Positions 19,381-31,188 are shown, numbered from the stretch's first letter. The stretch is 64,000 bases of DNA from an uncultured Gammaproteobacteria bacterium (GCA_937139475.1 CAKZQF010000160.1:1-64000); one strand, 5' to 3'. A program made the numbers and translations. Notes: generated by a model not told the origin, from the letters alone.

Positions 19381-21192
19381 CTATGGTTGCTTGGCCATTG
19401 GGATAGTCACAGTAAAGCAACTCCCTTTACCTAGGGTCGAGGTAACCGTAATTTTGCCACCATGTTGCTCGATAATACCATGGCTAATGGACAGTCCCAT
19501 ACCGGTACCAGAGCCGATCGGTTTGGTGGTATAAAAAGGTAAAAATATCTGGTCAATATTCTCTTTGGGGATGCCACAACCATCGTCTTGAAAGGAAATC
19601 ACAATATTTTTACCTTCAATGTAAGTTTTTATCGTGATAGTACCGCGGTCGGATATTGCATGGGCAGCATTGATGATCAAATTCATAAATACTTGATTGA
19701 GCTTTCCTGGAAAAATGTAGACCAAGGGGAGAGGACTGAGGTCTGTTGTTAACTGGCAATGGTATTTAATTTCATTGTGGGCCATGTTAATTGTGGCTTT
19801 TAAACCTTCATTAATATCGGCAAGTGTTTTCTCCGGACTATCTTGGCGTGCAAAGGTCTTAAGGCTTTCAACGATTTCCGCAACGCGCTCCACCCCATTA
19901 CTGGTACTTGAAAGTAAAGGCGTAATATCTTCCGTTAAATAATTTATATCGTACTTTTCCTGGAGCGCTTGCAATGCTTGTTGTTTATTATCGGGTAGTA
20001 GGTCGAGTATTCCTTGATGGTAATTTTTAAGTGCAGCGCCATAACCGGTGAGTACTTCTATATTACTTTTAACAAATCCAATTGGGTTGTTTATCTCATG
20101 TGCTACACCAGCGGCTAAAACGCCAATGCTAGCCATCTTTTCTGCCTGTACTAATTGTGACTCGCTAAGTTTCAAATCCTCAGTAGACTGTGCTAACTGC
20201 TGATAGCTCGCCTTTAGTGCCTTTTCTCTACTTTGCACCTTTGTGGCCATTTTATTAAATTTTAGCGTAAGATTGGCGAGCTCTTTTATTCCAACATCAC
20301 ATTGAAGTTGCTGTGCTTGATCGCCAACTTCCAAGGTATCTGTCGCCCGTGAGAGGTGCTGTATAGGTTGTACTAACTGGCGATAACCGAAGTAGTATGC
20401 CAATAGTGTTGAAAATAAAACAGCGAAGACAATCAATAGTGAAAGCTGCATAACGAGACTGTTAATGGCAGAATTAATCACCGCATCATCAAAGGTAAAC
20501 TCAATTAAAACACCGGCTTGTTGCCATTGCTTAGTGCGTGTGATGCCAGATATTTGCCCGCCGAACTGACCGAGTATTAGTTCGTCTTGTTTTAACGAGA
20601 TACTCAAGCCGTCTTTTACACTATCAGTTACTACAGCATGATCCATGTCTTTAACCGCGATGCTAGCGGTCAATACACCTTCAACGCCATTGTTGTACAC
20701 AATGGGTCTTGCCAGTACCCAATGATACTCATTGTTGATTAACTTAAATCCGAAATATTGCTTTTGCTTATAGTTAAGCAAAGGCGCCAACCAGCTTGCG
20801 TTTGTGTGATGAAATTCTTCGTTATTATTAGTGCTGTAAATGAGCTCGCCTTCGAAGTCGAGCAAGCTCTGTTGGTGATGTTTACCAAGAAAACTAAAGT
20901 CGCGCATTACATCTTGCAGTTGTCCAATATTATTTTCAGGCTGCATTAGACTCTGCACAATTAACGGTGCTGCACCTTGCTCTTGAAGAATGATTAAACG
21001 ATTGTTGATAAACTGCTGGTAATAATTGCTTATCGTTGCCATTTCCCGTTCTAATAGCTGTTCTTGTTGAGCGTTAAATGAGCTGGACACATGATTAACT
21101 ACGATGACAATGGTGATGCAAGCAAGTGCCAGAAAACTTAAAAATACGAAACGGGCGAGCGCAAAGGATATTGATACTTTTCTCATTGGCAT
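19381..21192 (-). CDS. Membrane sensor histidine kinase
   Basis: 603 aa. One membrane segment near residues 12-33, a periplasmic sensor region of about 220 residues, a second segment (about 248-270) and a HAMP-like linker (about 272-325), a coiled coil, then the dimerisation helix with H365 in GVAHEINNPIG and the ATPase domain with N box NLIINAAHA, G1 DDGCGIP, F box LPFYTTKP and G2 GTGMGLS. It should autophosphorylate and pass phosphate to one or both nearby regulators. The start codon shares a base with the stop codon of the binding-protein gene upstream (TAATG), which indicates translational coupling; that protein is the likely ligand-bound input. Confidence 0.92.
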   Translation of the reverse strand: MPMRKVSISFALARFVFLSFLALACITIVIVVNHVSSSFNAQQEQLLEREMATISNYYQQFINNRLIILQEQGAAPLIVQSLMQPENNIGQLQDVMRDFSFLGKHHQQSLLDFEGELIYSTNNNEEFHHTNASWLAPLLNYKQKQYFGFKLINNEYHWVLARPIVYNNGVEGVLTASIAVKDMDHAVVTDSVKDGLSISLKQDELILGQFGGQISGITRTKQWQQAGVLIEFTFDDAVINSAINSLVMQLSLLIVFAVLFSTLLAYYFGYRQLVQPIQHLSRATDTLEVGDQAQQLQCDVGIKELANLTLKFNKMATKVQSREKALKASYQQLAQSTEDLKLSESQLVQAEKMASIGVLAAGVAHEINNPIGFVKSNIEVLTGYGAALKNYHQGILDLLPDNKQQALQALQEKYDINYLTEDITPLLSSTSNGVERVAEIVESLKTFARQDSPEKTLADINEGLKATINMAHNEIKYHCQLTTDLSPLPLVYIFPGKLNQVFMNLIINAAHAISDRGTITIKTYIEGKNIVISFQDDGCGIPKENIDQIFLPFYTTKPIGSGTGMGLSISHGIIEQHGGKITVTSTLGKGSCFTVTIPMAKQP

Positions 21193-22430
21193 TACTTAAC
21201 CTGACCTAAGGGCCAAAGTTTGATCTCATTATGTTGCCCATAACTCCCCATCGCATAGTCATTAACACCGAGGGCTTCGTGGCTGTCTTTAGTTCCTTCA
21301 TTGCTAAAGGGCTTTTCGTAGGTCTTAATCAATCCTGCCACACTTTGCTGCAGGTTTTCGAGCGCATTTTTAATGGCCAACTTATCTTTATCTCTGTTCC
21401 CAGTGAGTGTTACCTGATTGATTGCGCTAACGAGTATTTTGGTCAAATCGTAAGCGTGGATGAAACCCGTTGGCGCTTTTATATCCGTAGCGGATTTTAA
21501 CTCAGGGTAACGGCTGATAGCTTTCGCTAGTAAACTATTTGATTGGGACGTTGGCGGAGAAGAAACAAAAGAGAATTTGGTTTGAATAAATTGCAAGTGG
21601 AGGTGCTCGCGCTTTTTGGCATCGATCACTTGTTCGAAGTCTCCGCCGGTGATCCCCCAATGGCTACGTACTGCAATATCACTGGACAATGAAAGCAATG
21701 CGTTGATGAGTACTTTACCCTCTGGCGCGTTGCCGACAAAGAAAATTACATCGGCGCCAGAATCAATTACCTTGCGCATGAGAATACGTGCTTGATTATC
21801 CTTAATGCCCCAGTTAAACCAACTAAATCCACTTGGCTTAACCTTCAATTTCGCTAAAGCTTTACTCATGGTCCTCTTGTTTGAGCGTCCCCATCCAGTA
21901 TCCTCGAGCAGTAAATAAGGTTTTTTAAAACCTTGTGATATGGCTTGCTGAGAAATAAACCCACCGGCATTACTATCATCAATCGAGAGTCTAAAAATCC
22001 AGTTTTCAGTGCCAGTTGTGCGGGTTATGGGGCCAGCCGCTGCCCAAGGTACCAGGGTAAGTATTCGCTGGTTGTTTATTTTGCTTTTATTCGCTAGCAG
22101 CGGTGGTGAATGCAAACCACCAAACATCAACAGCGCTTGCTTGTCAGCTACAAACTGATCTAGGTGTTTTTTACTGCGGCGTGAATTGCCCCGGTGGTCT
22201 TTTGTGATGAGTTCAAGTTGATAACCATTGACTTGAAAATTGTGCTCACTAAGGGCTGTTTCTATGCCTTGTTTGATGGCAACACCAGCGGCTTTGGTTG
22301 TGGTAAAATCTGCATCAAGGTATAGCGTATATTTGCCCAAGGCCTTTTCTTGTGCTGCCAATACTGCTGCATTAAGCAATAAGGCTAGCACCAATGCTGT
22401 CTGACCAATTCTTAAATATAGATTAAGCAT
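21192..22430 (-). CDS. Periplasmic type 1 binding protein (Leu/Ile/Val-binding-like), probable sensor partner
   Basis: 412 aa with a signal peptide (about residues 1-26, ending VLAAQ) and the two-lobed fold of the Peripla_BP_6 family: AIKQGIETALSEHN, then NGYQLELITKDHRGNSRRS, and a hinge-like GFKKPYLLLEDTGWGRS region. Binding proteins of this type usually serve ABC importers, but no permease or ATPase gene is present. The stop codon overlaps the start of a sensor kinase, so it more likely delivers a ligand signal to that kinase. The ligand cannot be read from the sequence; amino acids, amides or urea are typical of the family. Confidence 0.83.
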   Translation of the reverse strand: MLNLYLRIGQTALVLALLLNAAVLAAQEKALGKYTLYLDADFTTTKAAGVAIKQGIETALSEHNFQVNGYQLELITKDHRGNSRRSKKHLDQFVADKQALLMFGGLHSPPLLANKSKINNQRILTLVPWAAAGPITRTTGTENWIFRLSIDDSNAGGFISQQAISQGFKKPYLLLEDTGWGRSNKRTMSKALAKLKVKPSGFSWFNWGIKDNQARILMRKVIDSGADVIFFVGNAPEGKVLINALLSLSSDIAVRSHWGITGGDFEQVIDAKKREHLHLQFIQTKFSFVSSPPTSQSNSLLAKAISRYPELKSATDIKAPTGFIHAYDLTKILVSAINQVTLTGNRDKDKLAIKNALENLQQSVAGLIKTYEKPFSNEGTKDSHEALGVNDYAMGSYGQHNEIKLWPLGQVK

Positions 22431-22532
22431 AATATCTGTCTTCCTTGAATTTTAAGATTAACCTTCTTTATAGTAAAACAAAATATTATTAACAATTCAT
22501 CTATTATATTGATACATCGGCAATTGATAGCC

Positions 22533-23459
22533 TTAATAGGCCGTTTGCAGGGAAGATAATGAGCACTGATTGCGCGATATTTTTTCCATTAGAATTAGCC
22601 AAGGTAACATGGCGCTTTGCTCACTCATTAAATTTGTCAGCTCCTTGTGTTGTAACATGATTGAATCTAAGCATGATAGGGGGACTAGTCGCGCTTTTTC
22701 ATCAAAAACACTGCACTGTGAAAAGTCGACATTCCATGCCACCCCCATATCGGCATGATAGGAAGTAATAGCCGTTTGAATTTTGCGTTGTTGACTTAAA
22801 TCGTTCAGATCAGGAATACCGAATGGGAAGTCACTGTCTGGCTGGTTGTTGAGCTTAATTATTTCCACTGGTACGCGCGAACGAACTAAACAAACTTCGA
22901 GCTCATTAATCAGATATCCAGCGGTACCATGATTAGGGTTAACGATAACTCTTAGCGGCTTGCAGATAGATAGATCTACCAAATTCAATAAGTATTGGAT
23001 ATAGCGTGGAGAATAGCTGATGTGTCTTATTGAGCCGCTAACCTTGGATTGTGAAATGTCGCTATCATGATCGTTGTTAACGACCTCGAGCAACGCATTA
23101 TATTGAGTGAACTGTTGGCCAGATTTGTCATAAAGTGCAATACCATTAATATCGGTGTTTTTGTTAGCGCTAGTAACCATCAGTCCCCCCTGAGCATTGG
23201 CTTTGGCAATCGCAAATCGTAGTTCTTCAGTACCGACCGCGCCAATATCGATGACATCACAACCTGTCGAACAAATCCCATCGCTAAGAGCCCCTTGAAT
23301 AAGCGGCGATGAGCGGTGGTTATCTCCTCCAACAATGAGCTTACGGGCATTTAGGTAGGTTGCTGTCTTTCTGCCAAGTTGGTAACTGAACTTACTATTC
23401 AGCGCTACACCAACAAGTCCTTCGATCACATTTTGCTTTAAACTGGTAGGCGTTTTCAT
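22533..23459 (-). CDS. Degenerate, truncated phosphomannomutase/phosphoglucomutase-like protein
   Basis: 308 aa related to the alpha-D-phosphohexomutase family (CpsG/ManB type, usually about 450-460 aa). Domains 1 and 2 are recognisable, but the sequence stops in what should be domain 2/3. The phosphoserine loop normally MVTASHNP reads MVTSANKN (94-101), with Ala at the catalytic position 98, and the metal loop normally DGDFDR reads NVDFSQ (243-248). Both changes remove catalytic residues. The frame is open and the ribosome binding site (GAGGA) is intact, so it may be an expressed pseudoenzyme or a decaying gene. It lies upstream of the binding-protein/kinase pair, 102 bases away. Confidence 0.75.
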   Translation of the reverse strand: MKTPTSLKQNVIEGLVGVALNSKFSYQLGRKTATYLNARKLIVGGDNHRSSPLIQGALSDGICSTGCDVIDIGAVGTEELRFAIAKANAQGGLMVTSANKNTDINGIALYDKSGQQFTQYNALLEVVNNDHDSDISQSKVSGSIRHISYSPRYIQYLLNLVDLSICKPLRVIVNPNHGTAGYLINELEVCLVRSRVPVEIIKLNNQPDSDFPFGIPDLNDLSQQRKIQTAITSYHADMGVAWNVDFSQCSVFDEKARLVPLSCLDSIMLQHKELTNLMSEQSAMLPWLILMEKISRNQCSLSSLQTAY

Positions 23460-23670
23460 TGCGCGTCCTCGTAGAGCAGGTTTATCAGGTCTAGATAACC
23501 AGCATCAATTAGGCCAATAACGACAGCTCTCGATAAATCAGTAATTTAAGGAAGTTGTTAGGATGAAAATGCGGGAGTTTGCAGTGAGAAGGTGTGCTTT
23601 GGGGCAAAATGAGATGCAAGTTGCAAAATAAAAGCACTACCGCATTAAAGCGATAGTGCTAGGTGCTAGT

Positions 23671-25464
23671 TTACCACTGGCGCATGATTGGCAAGCGTCG
23701 ATGATTACGGTCATAGAAAGGCGACTGCTGATAGAACCAAGCTAACCGCGCGCGCGGATCGTCGGCAAAGTCTTTATCACTCGCTAGTTTATTTTTAAAC
23801 GCCACTGCCAAATCAGGATTCTGTACTAGCATCTCCTTTGCCAGAGGCACGATAGCGTAACCCTCAATATATTCTGTTCGTTGAAATATTGTATTAAAAA
23901 AGCCCCATTGGAATAAGGAGTCGCTGGCCATTGGCTCTAACAATGTTACCGCCAATTTACCTAACGCTTGATCTGTGGGTATTTTCACTGTTCCTTTAGG
24001 TAGCCGCACTGTCTGTGTAGTTGTGTTAAATTTCGCTAAGGCTCGCATCTTCCCCTCATAAGGAGAAGTACCAAAAGATTCGTCATATGCCATTAACTGT
24101 TCAAGGGCCATGTTGGTTGGCTGAGTGAGTATTTCCATTTTTATGCCGTGATTTTTTAGTACCTCGATTGCGCTTAATTGCTCTGGCATCAACCAGTAAG
24201 CTACCGGCACCTTAGTGACATGTTTTGGAATGTCTTGGTCAAAGACGGGAAGTTCCGGGTAAAGCTTTTTGGTACCGAGCCATTTGACTTGATTCGTGCC
24301 GGATATTTCATCGTCGAACTGCTGATAGGCGATACCTTTAAATGCCATTTTGCTTGGCTTGTTATAGTCCCAGCCAAGGGCAAGTTCTACCGGCCGTGAT
24401 TGCGCGTCGCTTTTAATCGCCTGCGCGAGCGACTTACCGTGCTTGCTCACTATATTCAGTGAAGATTCGATTAGTATGTAAGTCCCCAGCACTCGCTGTT
24501 TATAGGGCTTTAAAGAATGATTTTCAACCAGCACCGTAGGCAAATGGCGCGCCGCACCATAGCCGTCACTATAGCGAGGAGTAGAGGACCAACCTGCAAT
24601 GCCTTTGCTAAAGTTTTTACTATCCATCGCAAAGACCAATGGACCAGGCGTATGATTATTTGCGGTTAAATCGCTATCTAGATTCGGGCGGTAATGTCTA
24701 TCAAACCATTTTGCAATTGCTGGCGAGTAACTATGTTTTTGTGGTGTACCGTAGGTGATATCATATTGGTAATCACTGCCATCGGTTACATGTAAATCTA
24801 GATAAAGGCTTGGCTGATATTGGTTAATCAGTGCCAACATTGCTTGCATTTCGATACTTTGTGCTTTGGCATAATCTCGATTCAAGTTGATATTCTGCGC
24901 GGTACTACGCCAGCCCATGTTTGTTGGGCCTCGCTGGTTTACGCGATTATACATTGAACTATTTTCGTGGCCATCTGCATTAAATATCGGTACAAAGAGT
25001 AAATCCACACTGTTGACGAGCTGCGCTTTATCCCCATTGGCGATGTCCCTCAAAAGCATTAGCCCCGCGTCTTTACCATCTATTTCTCCAGCATGAATTC
25101 CCGCTTGAGCCAATAACTTGGTGCGGTTCTTATCAGAAAAGTCACTAGATACATGCACTAGAGGCAAAGGACGCCCCTGCGCGGAGTGGCCAAAATAGCT
25201 TAACTTTAATAATGGCGATTTAGCGCTTAACTTTTCGATATAAGCGATGGTTTGTGCGTAGTCTGGTGTGGTTTGAAAATTACTGCTCTCGATCGGCGTT
25301 TGCTTTGCTGGCTCTTGCATGATCAATTGCTCACTTTTGCCTTGCCAAGGTATGGTAGGAGGCAGAAATTGAGTTGGCGAGAGTTGATATTCCGTGGCAC
25401 CGAGAGAAGGCACTGAACATGCGAAGAGCAAGGGAATGAATGATTTTTGTAGGGTAATACCCAT
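23671..25464 (-). CDS. M14-family zinc carboxypeptidase, exported
   Basis: 597 aa with an N-terminal signal peptide (SFIPLLFACSVPSLGA, cleavage near residue 23). The M14 zinc ligands are visible: H124 and E127 in GIHAGEIDG and H225 in LDLHVTDG; the catalytic glutamate is likely in VENHSLKPY (about residue 320). It should release C-terminal residues from peptides in the periplasm or outside. The C-terminal third (about 380-597) has no domain I recognise. AAAGGAT lies eight bases ahead of the ATG. It lies downstream of a TonB-dependent receptor gene but behind a terminator; a shared role in peptide use is inference. Confidence 0.88.
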   Translation of the reverse strand: MGITLQKSFIPLLFACSVPSLGATEYQLSPTQFLPPTIPWQGKSEQLIMQEPAKQTPIESSNFQTTPDYAQTIAYIEKLSAKSPLLKLSYFGHSAQGRPLPLVHVSSDFSDKNRTKLLAQAGIHAGEIDGKDAGLMLLRDIANGDKAQLVNSVDLLFVPIFNADGHENSSMYNRVNQRGPTNMGWRSTAQNINLNRDYAKAQSIEMQAMLALINQYQPSLYLDLHVTDGSDYQYDITYGTPQKHSYSPAIAKWFDRHYRPNLDSDLTANNHTPGPLVFAMDSKNFSKGIAGWSSTPRYSDGYGAARHLPTVLVENHSLKPYKQRVLGTYILIESSLNIVSKHGKSLAQAIKSDAQSRPVELALGWDYNKPSKMAFKGIAYQQFDDEISGTNQVKWLGTKKLYPELPVFDQDIPKHVTKVPVAYWLMPEQLSAIEVLKNHGIKMEILTQPTNMALEQLMAYDESFGTSPYEGKMRALAKFNTTTQTVRLPKGTVKIPTDQALGKLAVTLLEPMASDSLFQWGFFNTIFQRTEYIEGYAIVPLAKEMLVQNPDLAVAFKNKLASDKDFADDPRARLAWFYQQSPFYDRNHRRLPIMRQW

Positions 25465-25649
25465 ATATAAATCCTTTATGACACAAATGATTATCGTCAG
25501 TCTACTGATTATCCCTTGGTATGGGAATATATATTTCGAAGGGCAGTTCGAACATGCCTACGCAAAGAGATTGATAACCTATTTCACTAGATCATAAGTT
25601 TATTGGATTTGGCAGCAATGGTGCCACTGGATAGTTAAAGCGACTGCTG

Positions 25650-25682
25650 ATAAAAAAGCGCCAATCGTTTACGATTGACGCC
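25650..25682 (-). terminator. Terminator after the TonB-dependent receptor
   Basis: On the minus strand GCGTCAATCG-TAAA-CGATTGGCGC forms a ten-pair stem followed by TTTTTTAT, 28 bases beyond the receptor stop codon. Confidence 0.9.
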
Positions 25683-25709
25683 TGTCTCGTTTTCATTTTA
25701 GGTTAGTGC

Positions 25710-28298
25710 TTAAAATTTATAGGTAACCTTGGTATAAACATATTGACCACGTGGGTTATGTACACTTTGTGCATAGCCATATAAATCGCTGTCACCATCT
25801 CCAATAGCAAATGGAGGCTCTTCGTCAAAAGCGTTGTTTACCCCAAGCGATAAACGCAGCGCTTCTGAATGGTGATAGGCGAATTGTAAGTCAACCAGGA
25901 CTTGGCTATCGACTGTACGCGAGGTGTTTTCCTCAAAGTCTAAGTTGCCATCGAAGTCTATATCTGGGGTATCTTCGAATTCGCCAATATAGCTAATATT
26001 AAGCGTGGTAGAGAAGTCATTAATACTCCAGTTAGTACTGGCTATCCAACGATGTTCTGGATATTTATACTCTCCGGTATAATCCAAATTGTCTTTCTCA
26101 AACTTACTCATGTAAGCCCATTCGACATTAAATTTAACCTCACCCATCTCATCTAGACCCAGCAAGTAATTGGCAGAGAAATCTACCCCTTGAACTTCTT
26201 GTGAGCTTACATTGATAAAGGTACTGTGAATTTGATCGATAACGCCAAGACGTGCGGTGCCTGTAGGGGCTAAGCGGACACAGATGGTACTGGCTTGGTC
26301 ATTACATTCAGCATCGTAGATAGCACCAAACTGCTTTTCGTCAATCTTGTTGTTTTGTTCAATACTCCAGACGTCAAAACCAAAACCCAGTGCCTCTGTT
26401 GGCGCCCAAAAGACCCCAACGTTCCATGACTCAGAGGTTTCGGCCTCTAAATCTGGGTTACCAGCAAATAGGATATTGTAGTCGAGTAGCCCACAGTCTA
26501 ATCCACTGTCTGCACAGCGATAGCTATCGGTGAAGAATTGGCTTTCTTCAGAGGGGCCTAAACCTATTTGCGCCAATGATGGTGCCCTAAATCCTTCTGC
26601 CCAGGAAGCGCGGACAGTAATATCATCTGAAGGGGCCCAGCGTAATGCAATTTTTGGATTGGTGGTATTGCCAAAATCACTATAATCATCATAGCGACCT
26701 GCTAATTGCAGTTCTAAATCATCACTGACAGGTATTGAAAACTCAACAAAAGCAGCATATTGATCACGTGCGGCAGCCGCAGAGACCGCTTCGGTGCCAA
26801 AGATCAAACCCCGTTGGAACTGATCGTCGGGGACATCGCTAACATCCTCCTCACGATATTCTACGCCGACAGCCATTTGGACAGAGCGACCATCAAGTTC
26901 ATAAATTTCACCAGAAGCATTGGCATTAAATGACGTCATATGCGAGACGCCGCGTCGTACTAGGCTAGTAGTGATTTGGTCAATCACCTCGTCTGGGTTA
27001 ATCGCACCGCCAAATGGGTTATAATTACCGGCATCAATTTGTTGCTGCAATAGGTCGACGCGTACCCAACCTTGGCTACGATCACCTGATTGAATAGAAC
27101 GACTCCGACCTTTTTGTACCGCGGTATCCCATGACCAATCGTTAAACTCGCCCCTTAGCCCAAATACTACGCGCATCGAATCTGATTCAATGTCCCAGCG
27201 TCGTGGATTAGCATCTACTGGACGGAAGCGACCAATGTCAATATCCTGGCCAAACGGGTTGTTAGGGTGACTAGCCGGCACGGTTAAACCAGCGTCTTCA
27301 TCTAAAGGTGTTGCTGCACCTCCGGCTTCGGAGCTATTGTGTTGTGCCCCGAACTCAAGAAATGCCGTTACATCATTGGCAAATGTTGTTTCATACTGTG
27401 CGATTACACCAACCCGTTCTGCTGCTGGAATAGTGAGATTGAACGGCCCATAATCAAAAAGACAACTACCCGAAGGCGTGGCATTGGCTGCCGGACAGTC
27501 AGGGTCAATCGTTTTTACGCCATCAACATAAAAGTAACCGGGAAAACCACGGGACGAACGGAAATCTTCACCGCCATTTGCACTTTGATTTGCAGTGCCG
27601 AATTTACCCAGTTCATTGGCGCCTAAGGTCGAATTATTAAAATAATCAATAATTATCGATGCATTACTGTTTTGGCCAACCGTGCCCCATACCAGGCTTG
27701 CGGTTTTCTCTTCATAAGTTGGCCCTGTGGTGCCACCGTAACCTACATTAAGTTCAATGCCTTCAAAATCCTTTTTCAAAATGATATTAACTACACCTGC
27801 AACCGCATCGGAACCATATATTGCTGACGCACCATCTTTGAGTATGTCGACTCGCTGGATCGCTGATACTGGAATACTATTGATATCAACAAAGGAATTG
27901 GTTATTCCCTCGGCAAAAGAACTGATTGCTACCCGGCGACCATTGATCAATACCAAAGTGGCGTCTGCACCAAGGCCGCGTAAGCTTACCGCTGCAGCAC
28001 CATTGGCTGTAGAGTCTTGGCTATTGCCACGGGTTGAAAAGGTACCACTGCCTGCTGAAGGCATTTTCTCCAGGATCTGTTGTAAGTTATCAAAGCCGGT
28101 ATTCTGGATATCGGCTGCGCTAATAGTATGGATGGGGGATGGGCCTTCCATGTCAGTACGTTTAATGCGTGAACCAGTTACTGCGATGCGCTCTACATCT
28201 TCCTTCTCTGCTCCAGCACCTTTGTTGGCTAATGCTGAAGTAGTCGTTGAAACACCCAATGCCAACATAATGGCGTGAGCTATTATTGTTCTATTCAT
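25710..28298 (-). CDS. TonB-dependent outer membrane receptor
   Basis: 862 aa receptor for energised uptake across the outer membrane. A signal peptide (about residues 1-24) is followed by a TonB-box-like stretch VERIAVTGSRIKR, a plug domain (about 50-175, with SLRGLGADATLVLINGRR and DILKDGASAIYGSDAVAGVVNI) and a 22-strand barrel ending VYTKVTYKF with the terminal Phe. The plug wording is that of the large COG1629 group seen in marine bacteria that import oligomers or peptides rather than classical siderophore receptors; the substrate is unknown. The leader contains nested inverted repeats that cover the ribosome binding site. The M14 peptidase gene follows. Confidence 0.93.
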   Translation of the reverse strand: MNRTIIAHAIMLALGVSTTTSALANKGAGAEKEDVERIAVTGSRIKRTDMEGPSPIHTISAADIQNTGFDNLQQILEKMPSAGSGTFSTRGNSQDSTANGAAAVSLRGLGADATLVLINGRRVAISSFAEGITNSFVDINSIPVSAIQRVDILKDGASAIYGSDAVAGVVNIILKKDFEGIELNVGYGGTTGPTYEEKTASLVWGTVGQNSNASIIIDYFNNSTLGANELGKFGTANQSANGGEDFRSSRGFPGYFYVDGVKTIDPDCPAANATPSGSCLFDYGPFNLTIPAAERVGVIAQYETTFANDVTAFLEFGAQHNSSEAGGAATPLDEDAGLTVPASHPNNPFGQDIDIGRFRPVDANPRRWDIESDSMRVVFGLRGEFNDWSWDTAVQKGRSRSIQSGDRSQGWVRVDLLQQQIDAGNYNPFGGAINPDEVIDQITTSLVRRGVSHMTSFNANASGEIYELDGRSVQMAVGVEYREEDVSDVPDDQFQRGLIFGTEAVSAAAARDQYAAFVEFSIPVSDDLELQLAGRYDDYSDFGNTTNPKIALRWAPSDDITVRASWAEGFRAPSLAQIGLGPSEESQFFTDSYRCADSGLDCGLLDYNILFAGNPDLEAETSESWNVGVFWAPTEALGFGFDVWSIEQNNKIDEKQFGAIYDAECNDQASTICVRLAPTGTARLGVIDQIHSTFINVSSQEVQGVDFSANYLLGLDEMGEVKFNVEWAYMSKFEKDNLDYTGEYKYPEHRWIASTNWSINDFSTTLNISYIGEFEDTPDIDFDGNLDFEENTSRTVDSQVLVDLQFAYHHSEALRLSLGVNNAFDEEPPFAIGDGDSDLYGYAQSVHNPRGQYVYTKVTYKF

Positions 28299-28304
28299 TG
28301 TAAT

Positions 28305-28375
28305 CTCCTTGTGTAGTATTGTTATAATTATTTCTTATAACAATAAAAATCATAGATTAATTTTTACACAAGGGG
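28305..28375 (-). promoter_or_regulatory. Leader with nested inverted repeats covering the receptor ribosome binding site
   Basis: An outer pair, CCTTGTGTA and TACACAAGG on the plus strand (28307-28315 and 28365-28373), encloses an inner pair ATTGTTATAA (28318-28327) and TTATAACAAT (28335-28344). In the transcript the outer stem includes the bases AAGGAG (28305-28310), the ribosome binding site six bases before the receptor ATG. The leader could therefore hide the site in a stem; alternatively the repeats are operators for a DNA-binding protein. Confidence 0.6.
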
Positions 28376-28425
28376 AACTTAATGCGGTGATTTTTGTCAA
28401 CAGAGTTGTAAGAATTTGCTACAAG

Positions 28426-28453
28426 CAACACTAGCTTGGGCGAGCTAGTGTTG
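28426..28453. terminator. Hairpin after the his operon
   Basis: CAACACTAGCT-TGGGCG-AGCTAGTGTTG forms an 11-pair stem about 15 bases beyond the hisIE stop codon. T-tracts are short on both strands, so termination may be weak; it lies between the his operon end and the receptor gene start. Confidence 0.6.
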
Positions 28454-28467
28454 TTTAACTTGAAAAA

Positions 28468-29075
28468 TTAGCGGTGGCGTTTACGAAGATTATCCATCAC
28501 TTCGCTAACTGGCACGTCTTTACCGCGCAGTAAAACAAGTAAGTGATAAAGTAAATCAGAGGATTCGTTGATCAGTTCATCACGATCGTCCGTGGCAGCA
28601 GCAAGCGCAACTTCTACACCTTCTTCGCCGACCTTTTGTGCCATACGTTTTACGCCACTTTTAAATAATGACGCAGTGTAACTCTTTTCATCTGGGTTGT
28701 TATAACGCCCATCAATAACACTATTAAGGTGGCCAATGAAATCTAAATCAAACCCAGCGCTATCTTTAAAGCAGCTTTGAGTCCCCAAATGGCATGTTGG
28801 CCCAGCAGGCGTAGCCATTACCAATAGGGTATCATTGTCACAATCAACGCTGATGTCTTGCAAACTAAGCACATCACCAGAGGTTTCTCCCTTGGTCCAG
28901 AGTCGCTCTTTAGTGCGAGAGAAAAATGTTACTTGACCGATTTCCAAGGTCTTCGTTAGTGCGGCTTGATTCATGTAGCCAAGCATTAGCACTTTGCCAT
29001 TAAAGGCATCTTGTACTATCGCTGGCATCAAGCCATCCACTTTATCCCAATCTAATTGAGCTATTTGCTGTGTTG

Positions 29076-29082
<7 letters not shown>
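28468..29082 (-). CDS. hisIE: Bifunctional phosphoribosyl-AMP cyclohydrolase / phosphoribosyl-ATP pyrophosphatase
   Basis: Carries out steps two and three of histidine synthesis. The N-terminal HisI domain (about residues 1-110) has [27 protein letters not shown] and the zinc-binding region DCDNDTLLV / [11 protein letters not shown]; the C-terminal HisE domain (about 115-204) has the pyrophosphatase pattern [11 protein letters not shown] and [13 protein letters not shown]. At 204 aa it matches E. coli HisI (203). It is the last gene of the operon and overlaps hisF by seven bases. Confidence 0.97.

Positions 29083-31187
<2,105 letters not shown>

Positions 31188-31188
<1 letters not shown>

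Noticed and set aside
27757..28278. 173-codon plus-strand ORF opposite the TonB receptor
   Set aside because: It lies wholly within the receptor's plug domain in antisense, has no ribosome binding site and resembles nothing.
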